Shown here: positions 52,068-64,000 of the stretch, one piece after another
Numbering within the stretch: position 1 is the stretch's first letter
Layout of the letters: every line of letters starts with the position of its first letter
Made by a program: the position numbers and the translations under genes
The notes under the pieces: generated by a model
The model's input: only the letters and a program-made list of their open reading frames with translations
Databases searched by the model: none
Told to the model about the DNA's origin: nothing
Origin: Haliotis asinina
Lineage: Eukaryota; Mollusca; Gastropoda; Lepetellida; Haliotidae
Direction: 5' to 3'
DNA length: 64,000 nucleotides
NCBI RefSeq assembly: GCF_037392515.1
Contig: NC_090288.1
Span: 930,001-994,000 of the forward strand

Positions 52068-52399
52068 CTGAAATGACAAAAACAGACATTCCTGCAAATA
52101 TTACAATGAAGCAATATTACCTTGAAAACATCAAGAGTGGAAATAACAGTATTGACACTAGTCAAATATCCCATATGCTAATCAGCAACTACCCAAGTAC
52201 AGTAACCATGGTTACATCAGTGCTAAAATCATGCATGTCTTAGTTAAAACATCAGGGAAACAGTTTCCTTTCCCCAAATAAATTCACAAGAAGAATCATC
52301 AATATCGCACGCAATGGCAAACTACTCTTCATGAACATGTCTACTTGTTATGACGACATCAAATGTATCAGCATGCATACAGCTAAGTGGAAGGAGAGT

Positions 52400-52920
52400 A
52401 CTAAAAGGTCGTTAAGTTTTCCTCCACAAAGGGGCACTACTACCAAATGCAATCAAAGTCAAACTTGTTGCTATGGAAACAAAAAAATAGGATAATAAGA
52501 ATTTCAAAACTCTAAAATGGCACCTGTACACCACAAGATCTATCTATGCGCCAAGTTCAGAGAAGAAATGGTGAACAGATTTAAAGTTCTCCTCCAGAAA
52601 AGAGCACTACCACCAAATTCAGTTGAAGTCAAACTTGTTGCCATGGAAACACACACAAAAAAAATAGATTGTTCTGAATTCCAAAACTACCAAGAGGCAC
52701 CAGTGCACCACCAGACCAGTTTAGAGAAGAAATACAGAACAGTTTTTAAGTTCTGCACTGGAAAAAACAATTTTGCAAGGACAGATGAAGCCTATTTTAA
52801 TTGATAATAATTAGATGAAAATGCAAACTGTATAAACAGAACGGATTCTGTTACACCCCAACACTCCATAAGAGTGGACTGAATACACCACAGCAGCTCT
52901 CATCTGTTGGCATTCCATGC
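52400..52920. repeat. About 170-bp tandem repeat, 2-3 units
   Basis: Units share CTCCTCCAGAAAAGAGCACTA-type sequence near 52417, 52589 and 52749, and end with GGCATTCCATGCC. Related to 22430-23472. Confidence 0.75.
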
Positions 52921-52965
52921 CAGATTTAATACTCCTTAAGCAGAATCATATGGCATTTAACTGTA

Positions 52966-53575
52966 GATGTCTACATTGGACACTGGAGACCCTGACCTAC
53001 ATCTACATAGGACACAGCACTGGAGACCCTGACTTGAGTCTTTATGTGACAGAGCTGGAAACTGACATATGTCTCTACATGTGACACACAGCTGGAGATT
53101 CTGACCTACGTCTACATGGGACAATGGAGATTCTGACCTACAACTACATGGGACACAGCACTGGAGACCCTGACCTACATCTACATGGGGCACAGCACTA
53201 GGGACCCTTAACTACATCTACATGGGAAACAGCTGGAAATCGACCAATGTCTACATGGGACACACAGCTGGAGATTCTCGCTTACGTCTAAATGGGACAA
53301 TGGAAACTCTGACCTACAACTACATGGGGCACAGCACTGGAGACCCTGACCTACATCTGGGACACAGTGCTGGAGACCTTGACCTACATCTACATGGGAC
53401 ACAGCTGGAGATTCTCACTTATGTCTAAATGGGACAATGGAGACCCTGACCTATTTCTACACAGGATACAGCACTGGAGACCCTGACCTACATCTACATA
53501 GGACACAGCACTGGAGACCTTGCCTTTCATCAACATAGGACACACAGCTGAAGATTCTGACCTATGTCTACATGG
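52966..53575. repeat. About 39-bp minisatellite
   Basis: Some 15 degenerate units near ACATGGGACACAGC and TGGAGACCCTGACCTACATC. Open frames of Cys-rich 13-residue repeats on the minus strand are by-products. Confidence 0.9.
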
Positions 53576-55191
53576 ACACTCATAGAGAAGCTGTGGAACT
53601 AGGTTTACACTGGCCTAGACTATTCTGGAGAACACATTTCTACAGCAGACTTGAGATACAACAGACTGGCAGATGTAAGGAAGAGGCTGAGGTGGAGGAC
53701 TTACCTTTGTGTTCACGTAGCTGCAGCACCAGGAAGGGAAGATGTGACAGACAATGGAGACACGCTGCACATGCTGTTCAGGCATTAACACAAGAAAGCA
53801 TACAGAACATTTCTAAAACAATTACAAAACGTGACACAAATAAATTCATTCTTTTCAGTACTAAAATGGATATCTTCCACTACTCAGCATCATTGTAAAA
53901 ACTAAAACAAAATGTTTATAAAGTTACAAATACAGGGTTGCATACCAAATCAGTATTAGCAGTGGAGTCAGTACTAGCAGCGGTAACAGTACCAGCAATA
54001 GTATCTACAATTGAATTAAAGTCAGCAGAATGTCTAAGTGCCTGGCCACCTGCCCATGACGTCTGCTTTGTACAATCATATAAACAGTGCATAACAAGAA
54101 TCCTTGTGTCAAGTCTCAAACATAAAAGTCAGATCATCTGAAAACAATCAACTCTTAACATGCAGTATGTTTACAATGCAACCATGGCGACAACAGAACT
54201 CTTTATGACCTGTTTTAACTAAGGGATCTTGTCAAACCATCAAGAAGCTCAACATTGAAGTTTTTGTTATCAACATCACCCAATCATGTGACCTCAGACT
54301 ATTGTAAATCACGTCATTTTTACTGCTATAGCTAAATGTAAAACCTGCCTGTATTGCCCACTGAATGATTGCTAATGGAAAATATAAAAAACAGATTATG
54401 TCAACGGGCTTGCACCACAAAACAGTAATATTGGTTTGGCTTCATCAGTTTCATCCCAAATGCACAGAAAACAAATAGAAGTAAGTACAATCAATTACAG
54501 AACGTGTTCTCAGGGTCTTCAAAAACATGAACTGATGTTGACCTCATCATTTCCTTTACACAAACAGAAGGCTACCAGAAATTCTTGAAAAAAGAAATCC
54601 ATTCATGGTGCTTACTCATTACTACTGTACCACAGTCAAGTGTGTTCTGACAGGTAGTTCCAATCACTTCACACCTGACAACTACTGCATAAATATGGGA
54701 TACACAATGTTTCTGCATGAAGGACCTGACAATCGGATCCCAGTCCTTATTACATTCTGTATCATATAGTAGTATGGCACATAAAAAACAATTATTGCAA
54801 GACTAACTGACATAATTTCTCACAGTGACAAAGAAGAAAGTGTACTAACATCAAGGGTATCAAGGTATTTAGATGCAAGAGTAAATCACAAGGATGGTTG
54901 GATGTATAAACAGTTCAGACTGATAGACACCATGTTTCATTTTTGCAGCCACATAAAACCTACACTTTGGCTTCACACAAGGAGGCACAGGCTTCATTCA
55001 GTGGACACTTGACAGGGTTTCCATGGAAACATCAATGGACATAACATTTCTGAATCAACTCAAAAGATAGGAAGAGGAAGGTTCATCTAGAACTTAACCT
55101 ACAAACTCAGGTGGAAGCTTCACCAAATTAAAGCTTTTAAAAACAATATAACAAAGACATAATGTCTGTCACAAGATCTTCCCAAGCACAA
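53576..55191. other. Downstream of RBM15, probably 3' UTR or intergenic
   Basis: No domain-bearing frame. A minus-strand donor (AAAG/GTAAGT at 53710) after a pyrimidine-rich CTGCAG could bound a tiny exon (CTACGTGAACACAAAG) in phase with 52025-52067, but this is weak. Confidence 0.3.
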
Positions 55192-57489
55192 CTACGCAGC
55201 TCCGAGGACAACCACTACTACCAAATAGTCTTCTTTAGCAGGATCGGCAGGGAGCTGAGGTGCACGCTTCTGGAGAAAGCTGTACCCAAATGTGCAAGGA
55301 GGAAACGCATGAAGCACACCAACATTGTTCTTGTCCTGGGATGGATTGGGTGGGAGAGAGATCACACCAGCTGCTTCCTTCTGCTTCAGGTAAGTCACCA
55401 GATTCTTGAGAGGTCTTGGTTGAATGGATCCACTTGGGTCCTCATAACTCTGAACAGTACTTGGTAATGCTAACAGGATACAATGGCCATGTGCCCCAGA
55501 GCTCTGAATGCGTCGACCTACATCATCCAGTTTTGGTTGATCTAATCGGAGGCGTTGAGTAATTTTGAGAACAGGGGATTCTGTCGTTGTTGGGTCTCTC
55601 ATCAAGTTGTCTACTATAGTCACATCCCCACTAACCACATGCATACGAGCAGCAAATGAACTACTTTTAAGTATCAATGCACCATTCCAAGCAACAGGTA
55701 AACACTTAGCTAAATCAGACAATGAACCAACATGGTCAGAAATATTGAGCTCCTTGTCACCCTCAAGCCTCCGCCCATTCCGACCCATTCGTTCGTCACA
55801 TTCTTTTCCTGATTCACCACTAGTCCGGCGAAAAGTATCATGGTCCTTCATTCCTTCACGCCCACCAAACTCACGAGGTCTGTCTGGTGACCTTGACCTG
55901 CCAGAACGATGAATACCCAGCTCACCTGGAGATCTAGGTCGTCTCTGACGCTCACTATGGTCACTTAAATGATCCCAATCATCTCTCCTTCGTTCAGAAT
56001 CACGTGGATTATCGGGATTACGATATGCATTCATTGGATCACCTCCAGAAACATGCCAATCATCACGACGAGATCTTCGGTCAGGTAGGCCATCAGAACC
56101 TTGGCCTTTCCATGGACCACCCTTTTCTCCAACTTCAAAACCTCGTCCCTGGTCCAGGTATGGGCTGTCTTGCTCCGACACATTTGCAGCGATTGTGTTG
56201 GGGTCAGCAAAATCCACTCGCAGACGTCTGTTATGTCCTCCCATGGGCCACCCACGCATGTCCTGACAAGCTGCAGTAGCAGCATCAACCCCATCGTACA
56301 GTACATATGCATAGTTCTTGCCATGAGGCCACTCTATCCTATGAATCGCACCAAATCTATCAAATTCTCTTTCAAGTGTATCATAACTTACCCAAGGACC
56401 AAGTCCCCCTACCCACAAACAAGTTGTTGGAGTCACCTTTCCATAACCAATCTTACACTGGAACTTTCCAATATACTTTCCGGACATATCCACTTTTGAC
56501 TTGTGTGCACAATCTAGATTAATGAATTTAATGAAAGCATATGCATTTCCCTGACCTCTTTGGGGTCTTTTAATATCAATGTCTTCAACACTCCCATACT
56601 TTTCAAATATCCGTCTCAATTCACCATCAGTGATATTCACATCCAGATTTCCCACGAACAACGTTCTTGTTGCTTTATCATCAAATTCAGGATCAACATG
56701 ATCTAAATGATGAGGAAATTTCTCATTTGGTGCACGTGGACGATCAAGTGGTTGTCCTCCAGCAACGGCAACGGCAGCAGCAGCAAACGCTGCTGCATCC
56801 CCTCTTGGAACAAAATCTCTCCCTGGCTGCATGGGCCTGTCGCCCCCACCTCTACCTCCACCTCGTCTGTTTCCCATCATGTGGGGCGGAGGAGGGGAAC
56901 CACCTGACCCCATGCGACCTGCATGGCCATAGAACATGTCACGATTATTATACTCACTATTTGGGCTGTTGCTACGAGTTCGTTTATTGAAAACTGGGTC
57001 CACTCTTACTTGACGTTCAAACAAAACAAGCTTAGCTTTTGCATGTTTTGCAACACGAGCATGTTCTGGGTAGCGGAAGTTAACATATGCCACTCGTTGG
57101 TCGCCTGAAACAGTAATTTTCACGTTCATTTCCCCGTACTTTTTGAACTCCTGGAGCAGGGTATCCCTCAACAATGGATCAGGAATTTTGCTTGGAATAC
57201 TACTTATACACAGGGACCTGTAATCGTGAGATTTCGACTGATCACGAATTGGAGCATAACCCTGATCCATCATTCGATCATTTCTGTAGTGTTTACGAGG
57301 GTGATCCATCTCTCCACGGTCAAAATCATCACGACGTGGAGGATACGATTTGTTGAACTTCCCACCCCTCTCTCGCCGATCAAAGTCTGGGCTCAATCTG
57401 TCGCGCATAGAGTCGTGATCGGGTATTGAGTATGAAGAACGTGATCTTTTGCTTCTTGGAGAAGCATCACGATCTTGTTGTCGTTTCAT
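55192..57489 (-). CDS. RBM15: RBM15 / Spenito, RNA-binding m6A-writer adaptor
   Basis: A 765-codon uninterrupted frame of the Split-ends family. Residues 1-90 are an Arg/Ser/Asp-rich nuclear tail. RRM1 is about 91-168 (SLCISSIPS, VAYVNF), followed by a Gly/Pro and Ala-rich linker. RRM2 is 275-352 (TLFVGNLD, YAFIKF) and RRM3 355-430 (LWVGGLG, YAYVLY). An RS/RD-rich linker leads to a SPOC domain at about 585-765 (VAWNGALILKSSSFAARMH, LPSTVQ, LVTYLKQKEAAGVI). It ends LVVVVVLGAA, which is shorter than the human C-terminus. In animals RBM15/Spenito recruits the WTAP-METTL3 complex to RNA and affects splicing; SPOC binds chromatin and RNA-processing partners. The ATG at 57489 is followed at once by conserved-type basic sequence. 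The large single exon agrees with RBM15 genes elsewhere. Confidence 0.96.
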   Translation of the reverse strand: MKRQQDRDASPRSKRSRSSYSIPDHDSMRDRLSPDFDRRERGGKFNKSYPPRRDDFDRGEMDHPRKHYRNDRMMDQGYAPIRDQSKSHDYRSLCISSIPSKIPDPLLRDTLLQEFKKYGEMNVKITVSGDQRVAYVNFRYPEHARVAKHAKAKLVLFERQVRVDPVFNKRTRSNSPNSEYNNRDMFYGHAGRMGSGGSPPPPHMMGNRRGGGRGGGDRPMQPGRDFVPRGDAAAFAAAAVAVAGGQPLDRPRAPNEKFPHHLDHVDPEFDDKATRTLFVGNLDVNITDGELRRIFEKYGSVEDIDIKRPQRGQGNAYAFIKFINLDCAHKSKVDMSGKYIGKFQCKIGYGKVTPTTCLWVGGLGPWVSYDTLEREFDRFGAIHRIEWPHGKNYAYVLYDGVDAATAACQDMRGWPMGGHNRRLRVDFADPNTIAANVSEQDSPYLDQGRGFEVGEKGGPWKGQGSDGLPDRRSRRDDWHVSGGDPMNAYRNPDNPRDSERRRDDWDHLSDHSERQRRPRSPGELGIHRSGRSRSPDRPREFGGREGMKDHDTFRRTSGESGKECDERMGRNGRRLEGDKELNISDHVGSLSDLAKCLPVAWNGALILKSSSFAARMHVVSGDVTIVDNLMRDPTTTESPVLKITQRLRLDQPKLDDVGRRIQSSGAHGHCILLALPSTVQSYEDPSGSIQPRPLKNLVTYLKQKEAAGVISLPPNPSQDKNNVGVLHAFPPCTFGYSFLQKRAPQLPADPAKEDYLVVVVVLGAA

Positions 57490-57545
57490 GACGGTTGTTC
57501 TCCAAAAAAATTGCTGATGTCGCCGAAAGCTTCTGTTTCACAGCA

Positions 57546-57555
57546 CCGCCATCTT
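57546..57555 (-). promoter_or_regulatory. YY1-type element near the RBM15 start
   Basis: AAGATGGCGG on the minus strand, 57 bp before the ATG, as is common just past start sites of housekeeping genes. Confidence 0.45.
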
Positions 57556-59367
57556 GGGCTCATTGAATAAATTATTTGTTTTGTTCTCGGTTTTAAAGCA
57601 CAGCTGTTTGACGGTGATTCCCATCTTCTGTAACTATTGAATAATGCTGGTGTGCCGAAAAGTTACACTGAATGACTGTGCAAATCGTAGAAATGAAACA
57701 CGCACATGACTATATTGTAGCGCGCATTATTCCAAATTCCGGAAAAGACACATCAGCTTTGCGTAGGAATACATAGGTGGGATTTGGCAAGGAACGAAAT
57801 TACCTCCCCTAGTCTACGCTCCTTCCCAACACGTGACACCTCAGCGAACGGGCTGACGCTGTGAGGGGATTACAGTAGCAACCTGCAGCGACAAGCTCAA
57901 ACTGTCAGTAAGCCGCTGTTGCGTTTCGCTGAAATGTGTGCAAATCAAGTAATCAAATACCGACCGTGTTTGCTCTGTACAGTTTAAACAGGCGGTTCAG
58001 CAACAAGATATTAATGTGACAGAATGAATGGATAGCAATAACATATTTGAGCTCTCCTGGAAAAGTAGGGAAACGTTAAAAATATGTGATCTTTCGAAGA
58101 CAAGACAGGCTTCTTTCAGAGATGTAACAGTCTGGGAACCAAAACCTACCCCTCCAACTTTGCACTTCCTCCATGGACATAATAAGGTTCACGGTTTGGG
58201 GACTTAAGTGCATAGTCGCCAGGTCGGCCTGTGGGATTAGTGGATGCCCATTGTCCATAATGACCCATGAACTATCTACTCTGCTTTAATCAGGCCCGCC
58301 TATCTGTGTTAATGAAGCATTCACGACCTGGTAATTTTGTATGCAACCATAAATATGTTTTTTCAGAGACAGTTCAAAAAGCGGATAGTTTTTTCAATTA
58401 AAGCCATATTAGCTGCATATTGTTCTTTCATAAAATGAAGTGTAGCACTTTTCGTTGCATATAATTTCTTGTCGTTAGTTACGATTATAGTTTTTTTTAT
58501 AGTTTTCACGAACTAATTCATCAAAGTGTTTTCTGATACGTGGGACGTCTTAACATGTCTGTTTACACACACGTACAGTCTTTAACTAACCACCAATACA
58601 CTGCAGATGAAGAACTCAGTCGATTAAATTACCAGGAATCAAATCTGTGACTTCAGCATATATATATATATATATATATATGGTTTCCATGGTAATTTAA
58701 ACGACGGCGTTATTCATGTGCAGTGTATTAGTTAATATATATCGCCCGATCAAACCAAGTGTAAAAGGAATAAACTTATGTGTTGATACATATATGACAC
58801 ACTCAGTTCGAGTGTACCGCATTTGCACTGACAAAAAGCGCTTTGTAAATGTATGTGTGTGTGTGTGTGCGTGTGCGTGTGCGTGTGCGTGTGCGTGTGC
58901 GTGTGCGTGTGCGTGCGTGCGTGCTTGCGTGAGTATGTGAAGATAGGTAGGTAGATATGATATTCTCACCTTTGCTCATAAATACCTAAAAACATAAAGG
59001 TCACATGCAACCACAAAATCAAACATAATTAAAACACAGTTATCACTTATTCATCATATATAAAGTTCATTACAAATAGACAAAATTATAAGCGTATAAT
59101 CGCAAATCAAAAGTGCAGTATTTTGTACCTGGGCTTACCTCCCTCGAAACGAAGCAGCCGCGACATCGAACCTAGTCAGAACAGTTGGGTGTGCACTCAA
59201 GTGTAACGAAGCCTCATTGGCCACTGATTCATTTGCCGATGCGCTTAGCCGGCTCTAAACCAGACATTTTCTCTACGACACAGCGTGCTTATCACAACTA
59301 CCACGGCTTTTATGTAACGAGAAGGTTATTTACTTGTTTGTGTAAACAACCAAAGACTACCGCTGCA
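57556..59367. other. Non-coding between RBM15 and the SINE; two microsatellites
   Basis: Holds a (TA)n at 58659-58681 and a (GTGTGC)n/(GT)n at 58850-58928. Long frames over the latter are by-products. Otherwise nothing recognised. Confidence 0.6.
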
Positions 59368-59379
59368 TGTGACCTTTGA

Positions 59380-59656
59380 GTGAGTGAGTGGGTGAGCGTG
59401 TTTAGTTTTACGCCGCACTCAGCAATATTCAGGCTACATGGCGGCGGTCTGTAAATAATCGAGTCTGGACCAGACAATTCAGTGATCAACAACATGAGCA
59501 TCGATCTGCGCAATAGGGAACCGATGACATGAGTCAACCAAGTCAGCGAACCTGACCACCCGATCCCGTTAGTCGCCTCTTACGACAAGCACAGTCGCCT
59601 TTTATGGCAAGCATGGGTTGCTGACGGCCTGTTCTACCCCGGGACCTTCAGGTGTC
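59380..59656 (-). mobile_element. Long abalone SINE with target-site duplication
   Basis: Full copy of the family at 9918-10189, flanked by the 12-bp repeat TGTGACCTTTGA at 59368-59379 and 59657-59668. Confidence 0.87.
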
Positions 59657-59668
59657 TGTGACCTTTGA

Positions 59669-61324
59669 AACAGCTCCACCTCTTTCCTCACCAGAGTAAC
59701 TGAAACCACGACAATTAGGACTTGCCACATATCACAGACGTCCATGGGTTTTATCGAGTATATTAGTTTCAGGGTCTGTATGATAGATCATTGTGGAGTC
59801 ATATGATCAAGTTCAAGTTAAATTTGAGCCAGAGAAGTCCTTCGGATCAGAAGGGTTCTGGTTTGAATCTCATTATGGACTTTCATGGCCATAACGTAAT
59901 TAGCATCGCGTTCATTTGAGAATGCCAGACTAAGCCTGCCGGCACATCCACCAGTCGCCTGCTTCCTGAGACAACCGTTGTACTGTCTATACACCATTAT
60001 ACCTATCATTCTAAATGACGTCAATGTTTTCTACAGCTACACGTGGTCTCATACGATAGATTATCTATATAGCACTCAAATGTACGCAACTAGCAGATAT
60101 ATTAAATGCGCTTGAGTTTCCCCTTGATGAACGGGTGTCTATATTTCTGGCATTCTTTTCAAATCAACTCCCTTATGAGTATTCTTCTCATGCTGCCTGT
60201 TGGGTAAAACGGGTTATCAGATAGCCTCATCCCAACATGGTACCCATTTGCAACTGGGTGAACTGGGACACATAGTCGCAGTATTTATCCGGGGATATCC
60301 GGGGATACTCCACATTACTATACCCACAACTAGGTGTCTGCATTTGTGTCGTCTTACGTCTTTTTCTATGAGTTTCACAAATGTTGGATCATTTGTTTCT
60401 ACATCATCTGTTTGTCACGAGCTGGGTATTACACCTGGCCGGTGTTGCTCCAACTAGCAGCACTTCCCCATTTCCCCAACAACACACTGTTGCTTCAATG
60501 TTCATATATTGCTTAACTCCGCTGTCGACGACAAACCTACAGGCACTACATATGGCACACATGATAGATCGTTGTGTATAAAGTTACAGAAGCAAATAGC
60601 TTGTTGCAAGTTATGACAGGAGTGTCTACTCTGAATGTTTACAGTTGTTGCAGTATGTGATTTTCATCCTAAAACCAGCACTGGATTTAGGATGCACTCC
60701 TTCCACGAAGCCGGGACTGGTGTTTGAACAGGAATCACCATGTTGGTCTAAACAACGTCACGTGACCTGATGGATCAGACCTGTGCTTTGCAAAGTGCTT
60801 ATATATGGCTTTACGAATTAGAGAAAACAAACGTTTAATGTTTGATTCAGTGCTAGCACATACCGACGTGAGGCGGGGCCACGTGACCATGGGACTGTTA
60901 TTGCTTTAAGAGGGGATTTGTGTCACCATGGTAACTTCAACTGTGACTCCGTACAAATTGTCTTGTTATGAAAGATGTAGATATATTCTCATGTTCTGTC
61001 ATACATATAGATATATTCTGTTGCTTTGTTATACATACTGTTACATCCTAATGCTCTGTTATACATACTGTTATATTCTAATGTTGTGTTGTGTTATGCG
61101 TAGTGATATCTCCTAGCGCTGTGTGCGACATATATTCTACTATTTGAGCGTTCTATTTCACTTTCTCTACACGGAACCGTGGAATATAGGATGACAAATT
61201 CATTCTTTAGAATTTATTCCAAATCATAATGCATAGCATTAGCAATTCGAAAACTCTTCACACAAAGAAGAAACTATCGCCAGCAGATAACGTCAGCCAC
61301 CCAACCCGTTCAGCCACCACGATC
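59669..61324. other. Intergenic; one short tandem repeat
   Basis: 60960-61110 holds about four units of 33-36 bp (GTTATACATACTGTTATATT). Nothing else recognised. Confidence 0.55.
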
Positions 61325-61440
61325 TCCGAGCGGCTGACTTTGTGTGCTGGCTATTAGGTGTCTGACCCTGAGGATGCGGGTTCGAATCCCGGATGGGACT
61401 CAACCAAAAAAGTACTAGAAATTGTACTTTACCGAGAAAG
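61325..61440 (+). mobile_element. Second tRNA-like SINE family, best copy
   Basis: CTCCGAGCGGCTGAC (A-box-like) and GGGTTCGAATCCC (perfect B box) about 45 bp apart, then ACTCAACCAAAAAAGTACTA and a tail. The anticodon arm does not fold as a normal tRNA, so it is read as a SINE head. Confidence 0.65.
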
Positions 61441-62380
61441 TGTCATCCCAAATATAACATATGTTACATTTGACCACTTATTAAATGGCATTATGTAATC
61501 TTATCAAAACACTGACAGCACACTTAGGTAAAGCTCACATGTGTGAAAACTCTGATTTCGTGTGAACGGTTTTGTTAATATTTGAAGATGAGCAAGTCTT
61601 TGACATTTCTTTTCTTTGGAGAATAAGTAATAGAATAATTATATCTTATGGTGAGGGTTTTGTCTTGAATCATGGACTTACTGGTACAGAATGTCTATTC
61701 AACACAGAAAAGTCAACTTTTTGGCTCATTGAATAATACACGCTTACTTTCATTCGTGTCATAAGTGGAAGCCCTGGGATACAAAAAAGAATGAGGCTAG
61801 TTGTCAACGAATCTTTGCTTTCATACCGCCATTTAACAGTCAGCTGTAAGCTTTCAACCTGGTCAAACTGTGCTACTTCGGTGCAGAGACGCGAAATTCG
61901 GGGAATTATTAATCTATTCTTGTCATACTGTCGGATGTGCACTTAATCGTTTACAAGTACAAGTAGGATGCTTACTGAGATTGACTTGGGAGGACATTTA
62001 TACTACATCAGCAGATTAGTTTGTACTTTAACAATAGGAAGATATGGACTAGACAATCACACAGTTGCATCATATCAGCCGGCAGAAGTTCTTTGTCATT
62101 GTTGCGAAATTTGCGAACATTTTAACCTAGATAAATTATGTTTATAATCCAGCGTGTTCATGCTTTGTGTTTATCAAAGGGACATAACTGATCAGGCAAG
62201 GTATATGCGCCATAACAGGTGCGCGTTTGATGCTATTTCTGTCTCATAACGTCACTTCCCATTGCGTCGACGCACACACATCCGCCTGCTCGCTTCTTCG
62301 CGAGTGTATACGGTTATATTAGAGGCATTACCGACGAAAGTTGATTGTATTTAGTTCAAATTTGACCCACAGTGTCCAAG
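61441..62380. other. Upstream region of the MAPKAPK gene
   Basis: No coding signal. A CRE-half-like ACGTCA lies at 62249-62254, about 130 bp before the ATG; promoter role unproven. Confidence 0.3.
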
Positions 62381-62533
62381 ATGATGGGCGATAGTCATTC
62401 GAGGCCCCTACAACCAAGGAAGAACCCAATTTCAGACGATTATAGGATAACGGGCAGTGTTTTGGGGCTGGGGATTAACGGAAAAGTGGTTGAGTGTTTT
62501 TCACGGGCGACTGGGGAAAAGTTTGCCTTGAAG
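62381..62533 (+). CDS. MAPKAPK2: MAPKAPK2/3-type kinase, first coding exon (partial gene)
   Basis: Fifty-one codons: [36 protein letters not shown], then [25 protein letters not shown] is the glycine-rich loop peculiar to MK2/MK3 (the MK5 loop differs), and FALK carries the ATP-binding Lys. These p38-activated Ser/Thr kinases control mRNA stability and stress responses. The ATG at 62381 is chosen; a second ATG follows at once. The exon ends AAG/GTAGGA at 62533, phase 0. The rest of the kinase lies beyond the window. The N-terminus is short and lacks the long proline-rich leader of mammalian MK2, so MK3-like is equally possible. Confidence 0.88.
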
Positions 62534-63750
62534 GTAGGAAATCGACTCTATAAAATTACGTCAGTGTTCTTACGTGATGTAGTAAAGACTGTCGTTGAAT
62601 ATGTTTTTATGATTGTAACGTTTTTAATGAGTGATCGTGAGAAAGCTTCTCGGTTGATGACAGTGTAGGGATGACATTCAAGTGAGACCCCTCCCACTTC
62701 TTGTTAGTTTCTCAGTCATTTCCTTTCAACATTGTTCAACATTGTGCCGCTCTGTACACATTAACACGCCGTCTTTGAATTTCACACTATGATGCATTCA
62801 TCAGTTAGAAACAATCAAAATTCTGATTAAAATCTGAACATGCTAAGCGTGTGTATATTCAAAGTGTTACCAAGTGTAAAACATTTTGGTGTCTCCCGAT
62901 ATCATCCACTTCTTCATTGACAGGGTTTAGTCGGAATCGAATTTTAGTATAACTGCGTCATTGATTATTAATTCAGCAATGCTGTGTTGTTGAACCTATG
63001 AACATCAGGGTTAGAATTGTTTAGCATATGAGTCGGGGATTGGGTGGGCAGTCCTGCTGCTTTAGTTTATGCATGTCATCGTACATCCCAATATTGTGAA
63101 GATCAGATCTCATGATGTCAATCACTGGGTTGTTAGGTTCACGCGCCATCATTACCAGCTGCAGTCGAGTGTTACACAATATTGATATGTGTAGCATTAA
63201 ACAATGTACGAACTAACAATGCCAGGTTAGATCTTCATTTTGCCAACAGTTTCAACAGACATCATTGCCTACCATGTTCCCTGCTTCATTAGTGATAAAA
63301 GTAATAATAAGTACGTTTATTATGAGCTAAACAACATTCAAGAGGTGAATGCTCATATCACAAACTATCAAAGCAGCTTATTATCGCAGCTGCCTGTAAG
63401 GTATTAGTAAGGTAAATAGTCACTTGACCATTCCCAGCAGGTACCCATTTTCTGCTGGGTAAATGTAGGCAATTTGTCAACAAACTCACTTGCCGAAAAT
63501 GAGACCATGTGCTTGTTGTAGGGCAGAACAGAAGTTCTAGAAACTAACACAAGTGAAGTTGCTGAACACAGTCACCCATCCAAGGACTCGCCATGTTCAG
63601 CATTGCTTAAGTTCAACTGATTTGTGACCTGAACTCTATACTTAGAACCATGCACTGCTTAAGAAATCATTGCCTACCATGTTTACAGTTTCATTAGAAA
63701 TCATTGCTTAGTATGTCGTTTGTAGAAGTGTCAGTCACTGTGGTTGGTCA
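62534..63750 (+). other. MAPKAPK intron 1, start
   Basis: Intron sequence with nothing recognised; the next exon was not found before the window ends. Confidence 0.6.
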
Positions 63751-64000
63751 AGCCTGTCAGTATGTCAAGCTTGTCAGTGTCAGTAAGGATTATGTCAAAC
63801 CTGTCTGTAGGGAGCATATCAAGCCTGTCAGTAGGGAGTATGTCAAGCCTTTCACTAAGAACTGTGTCCTGCTTGGCAGTACGTCAAACCCATCAGTAGG
63901 GAGTATGTCAATCCTGTCAGTAGAGAGTATGGGAGTATGTCAATCCTGTCAGTAGAGAGTATGGGAGTATGTCAAGCCTGTCAGCAGGGAGTTTGTCAAG
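63751..64000. repeat. About 24-bp minisatellite in MAPKAPK intron 1
   Basis: Around ten units near GTATGTCAAGCCTGTCAGTA, with length variants. It runs off the end of the window. Confidence 0.85.

Noticed and set aside
52957-53402. Cys-rich repeat protein on the minus strand
   Set aside because: The pattern follows the 39-bp minisatellite, with stops and frame changes between blocks.
55565-56990. Plus-strand open frames opposite RBM15
   Set aside because: Shadow frames of a strongly coding antisense gene with no domain of their own.
61325-61412. Functional tRNA gene
   Set aside because: Has A- and B-box-like motifs, but the acceptor and anticodon arms do not pair and a second diverged copy exists at 41.6 kb, so it is a SINE head.

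Overview
The window is animal nuclear DNA, most likely from a marine gastropod and probably an abalone (Haliotis). It has introns, large minisatellites and low gene density. It also carries many copies of a SINE whose tail reads GGCGTAAAACTAAACTCAC plus GTGA repeats, which I associate with Haliotis. The organism call rests on memory of that repeat, not on a search.

Layout. 1-10.2 kb has no host gene: two decayed LINE fragments, dispersed repeats, SINEs and a striking ACAT/ACGT microsatellite. 12.1-15.2 kb is one perfect-length 35-bp minisatellite (87 units, 3045 bp). 18.5-32.0 kb on the minus strand is a TPRA1 (GPR175/TPRA40) seven-transmembrane gene; ten coding exons join in phase to 407 codons. 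Intron 2 holds a 3.2-kb DIRS-like tyrosine-recombinase element. 35.2-49.2 kb is a nearly identical 7,003-bp head-to-tail tandem duplication, each copy carrying an isochorismatase-family hydrolase gene on the minus strand. 55.2-57.5 kb (minus) is an uninterrupted 765-codon RBM15/Spenito gene (three RRMs and a SPOC domain). At 62.4 kb (plus) the first coding exon of a MAPKAPK2/3-type kinase begins and the gene leaves the window. RBM15 and the kinase are head to head about 4.9 kb apart. No shared pathway is evident for these genes.

Most unusual observation. In three TPRA1 introns (1, 5 and 8) the exon-intron junction itself is tandemly repeated into the intron: each unit carries the tail of the exon plus its 5' splice site, giving 3, 7 and 5 extra donor-like sites. 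A fourth intron has a tandem duplication starting five bases after its donor. In intron 5 the unit is mostly 54 bp (18 codons), and three extra units stay open in frame, so use of a decoy donor would lengthen a membrane segment by 18-residue steps. I have not seen a splice-donor minisatellite system of this kind described; RNA data would decide whether it is used.
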